Of a stretch of 5,419 bases of DNA, positions 4,951-5,419 are shown piece by piece (position 1 is the first letter of the stretch; each line of letters opens with the position of its first letter). Below the pieces are notes generated by a model, which was given only the letters and a program-made list of their open reading frames with translations, did not search any database and was not told the origin of the DNA. The translations under genes and the position numbers were made by a program. The stretch comes from Betaproteobacteria bacterium UBA931 (GTDB taxonomy: Bacteria > Pseudomonadota > Gammaproteobacteria > Burkholderiales > Casimicrobiaceae), in assembly GCA_002293615.1 (NCBI GenBank), contig DBDN01000040.1:4168-9586 (forward strand), written 5' to 3'.

Positions 4951-4997
4951 GCGTATACTTTTGAGAATGCGCATATTAGCACACAGTTTTTGTCGAC

Positions 4998-5419
4998 ATG
5001 TTTTCTGGAAACCCTTCTGCCGCCAATAAATATTTTATGCTTGGCTGTTTTCTTCATCCGCTCGCTCGCCTTGCGCCAAAGATCGCATGGCTTTCCATAG
5101 CGCTGCCCCTACTGACGCTCGCGCCCGCTTCACTCCATGCGCAATACAACCTGCCTGAATTAGGTGACGCTTCGCGGGAAGTGCTTTCGCCATATCAGGA
5201 ACGCAAGCTGGGCGAAAGTATTATTCGCGAATTCCGCGCCAACGGCATTTACATGAACGACCCGGAGGTCAACGATTACCTCAATACCATCGGCCATAAA
5301 CTGGTTTCCGCCGTCAACGACACACGGCAAGATTTCGAATTTTTTGCCATCGCGGATCCCACCGTCAATGCCTTTGCCCTACCCGGCGGCTATATCGGCA
5401 TTAATACCGGATTGCTGCT
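4998..5419 (+). CDS. bepA: M48-family periplasmic metalloprotease, BepA/YfgC-like (N-terminal part, cut by window edge)
   Basis: Probable zinc protease of the periplasm that, as E. coli BepA does, would help assemble or degrade outer-membrane proteins. About 140 codons are visible; the frame is open to the window end. After a basic stretch (LARLAPK) comes a hydrophobic signal core (IAWLSIALPLLTLAP, residues 29-43) and a likely signal peptidase I site, SLHA-Q, after residue 48. The mature part, YNLPELGD then LSPYQERKLGESIIREF and DPEVNDYLNTIGHKLV, aligns with BepA. It reaches the M48 signature VNAFALPGGYIGINTGLL, which immediately precedes the HEXXH zinc site, itself outside the window. The start is uncertain: ATG at 4998 or ATG at 5037 (residue 14), neither with a clear Shine-Dalgarno. 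The TPR domain that would separate BepA from other M48 proteases cannot be seen. It is divergent from moaC. Confidence 0.85.
   Translation, partial: MFSGNPSAANKYFMLGCFLHPLARLAPKIAWLSIALPLLTLAPASLHAQYNLPELGDASREVLSPYQERKLGESIIREFRANGIYMNDPEVNDYLNTIGHKLVSAVNDTRQDFEFFAIADPTVNAFALPGGYIGINTGLL

Noticed and set aside
4891..4974. 28-residue N-terminal extension of MoaC from the ATG at 4974
   Set aside because: It is not part of the MoaC family. The start at 4890 has a suitable ribosome site and matches homologue length.
1..5419. CRISPR, insertion sequence, tRNA, phage or other accessory system
   Set aside because: No repeat arrays, transposase-like frames, tRNA-like cloverleaf or attachment-site duplication was seen. 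Nearly all bases belong to core housekeeping genes with short spacers.

Overview
The window holds a reverse-strand iron-sulfur cluster (ISC) locus. It is preceded by a moaC-cysE pair and, across a divergent spacer, by the start of a forward-strand outer-membrane-quality-control protease gene. Reading the minus strand in its direction of transcription, the order is moaC, cysE, iscR, iscS, iscU, iscA, hscB, hscA; hscA is cut by the left edge. The protein sequences are close to the proteobacterial ISC proteins (IscS, IscU and IscA can be aligned to the E. coli proteins by eye almost without gaps). Placing a short-form cysE next to iscR, and a BepA-like M48 protease next to moaC, fits a beta- or gammaproteobacterium. 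I lean towards a betaproteobacterium of middling GC content, but this cannot be settled from the window.

Layout. 1-284: start of hscA (Hsp70 chaperone). 348-875: hscB (J-protein co-chaperone). 902-1225: iscA (A-type carrier). 1239-1679: iscU (scaffold), with an unusual 3' end. 1702-2910: iscS (cysteine desulfurase). 2911-2995: iscR-iscS spacer with two stem-loops. 2996-3487: iscR (Fe-S-sensing repressor). 3488-3633: iscR promoter/leader with a good candidate IscR type 1 operator over the -35 box. 3634-4392: cysE (serine O-acetyltransferase). 4393-4890: moaC (molybdopterin precursor synthesis). 4891-4997: divergent spacer with an imperfect inverted repeat. 4998-5419: partial forward-strand BepA-like M48 metalloprotease.

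How the genes fit together. CysE makes O-acetylserine for cysteine synthesis. IscS takes sulfur from cysteine and passes it to IscU, where clusters are built. HscB and HscA help release the cluster, IscA is a carrier, and IscR reads cluster supply and represses the operon. MoaC belongs to molybdenum-cofactor synthesis, which also depends on Fe-S (MoaA) and on IscS-derived sulfur, so the whole minus-strand run has a shared sulfur theme. The ferredoxin gene that usually follows hscA would lie beyond the left edge.

I found no mobile element, CRISPR array, tRNA or rRNA, and no clearly new system. The most useful oddities are the iscU 3' end (an A7 slippery run followed by three tandem TGA codons in the -1 frame, while the annotated frame runs on for a non-conserved tail) and the pair of RNA hairpins between iscR and iscS.
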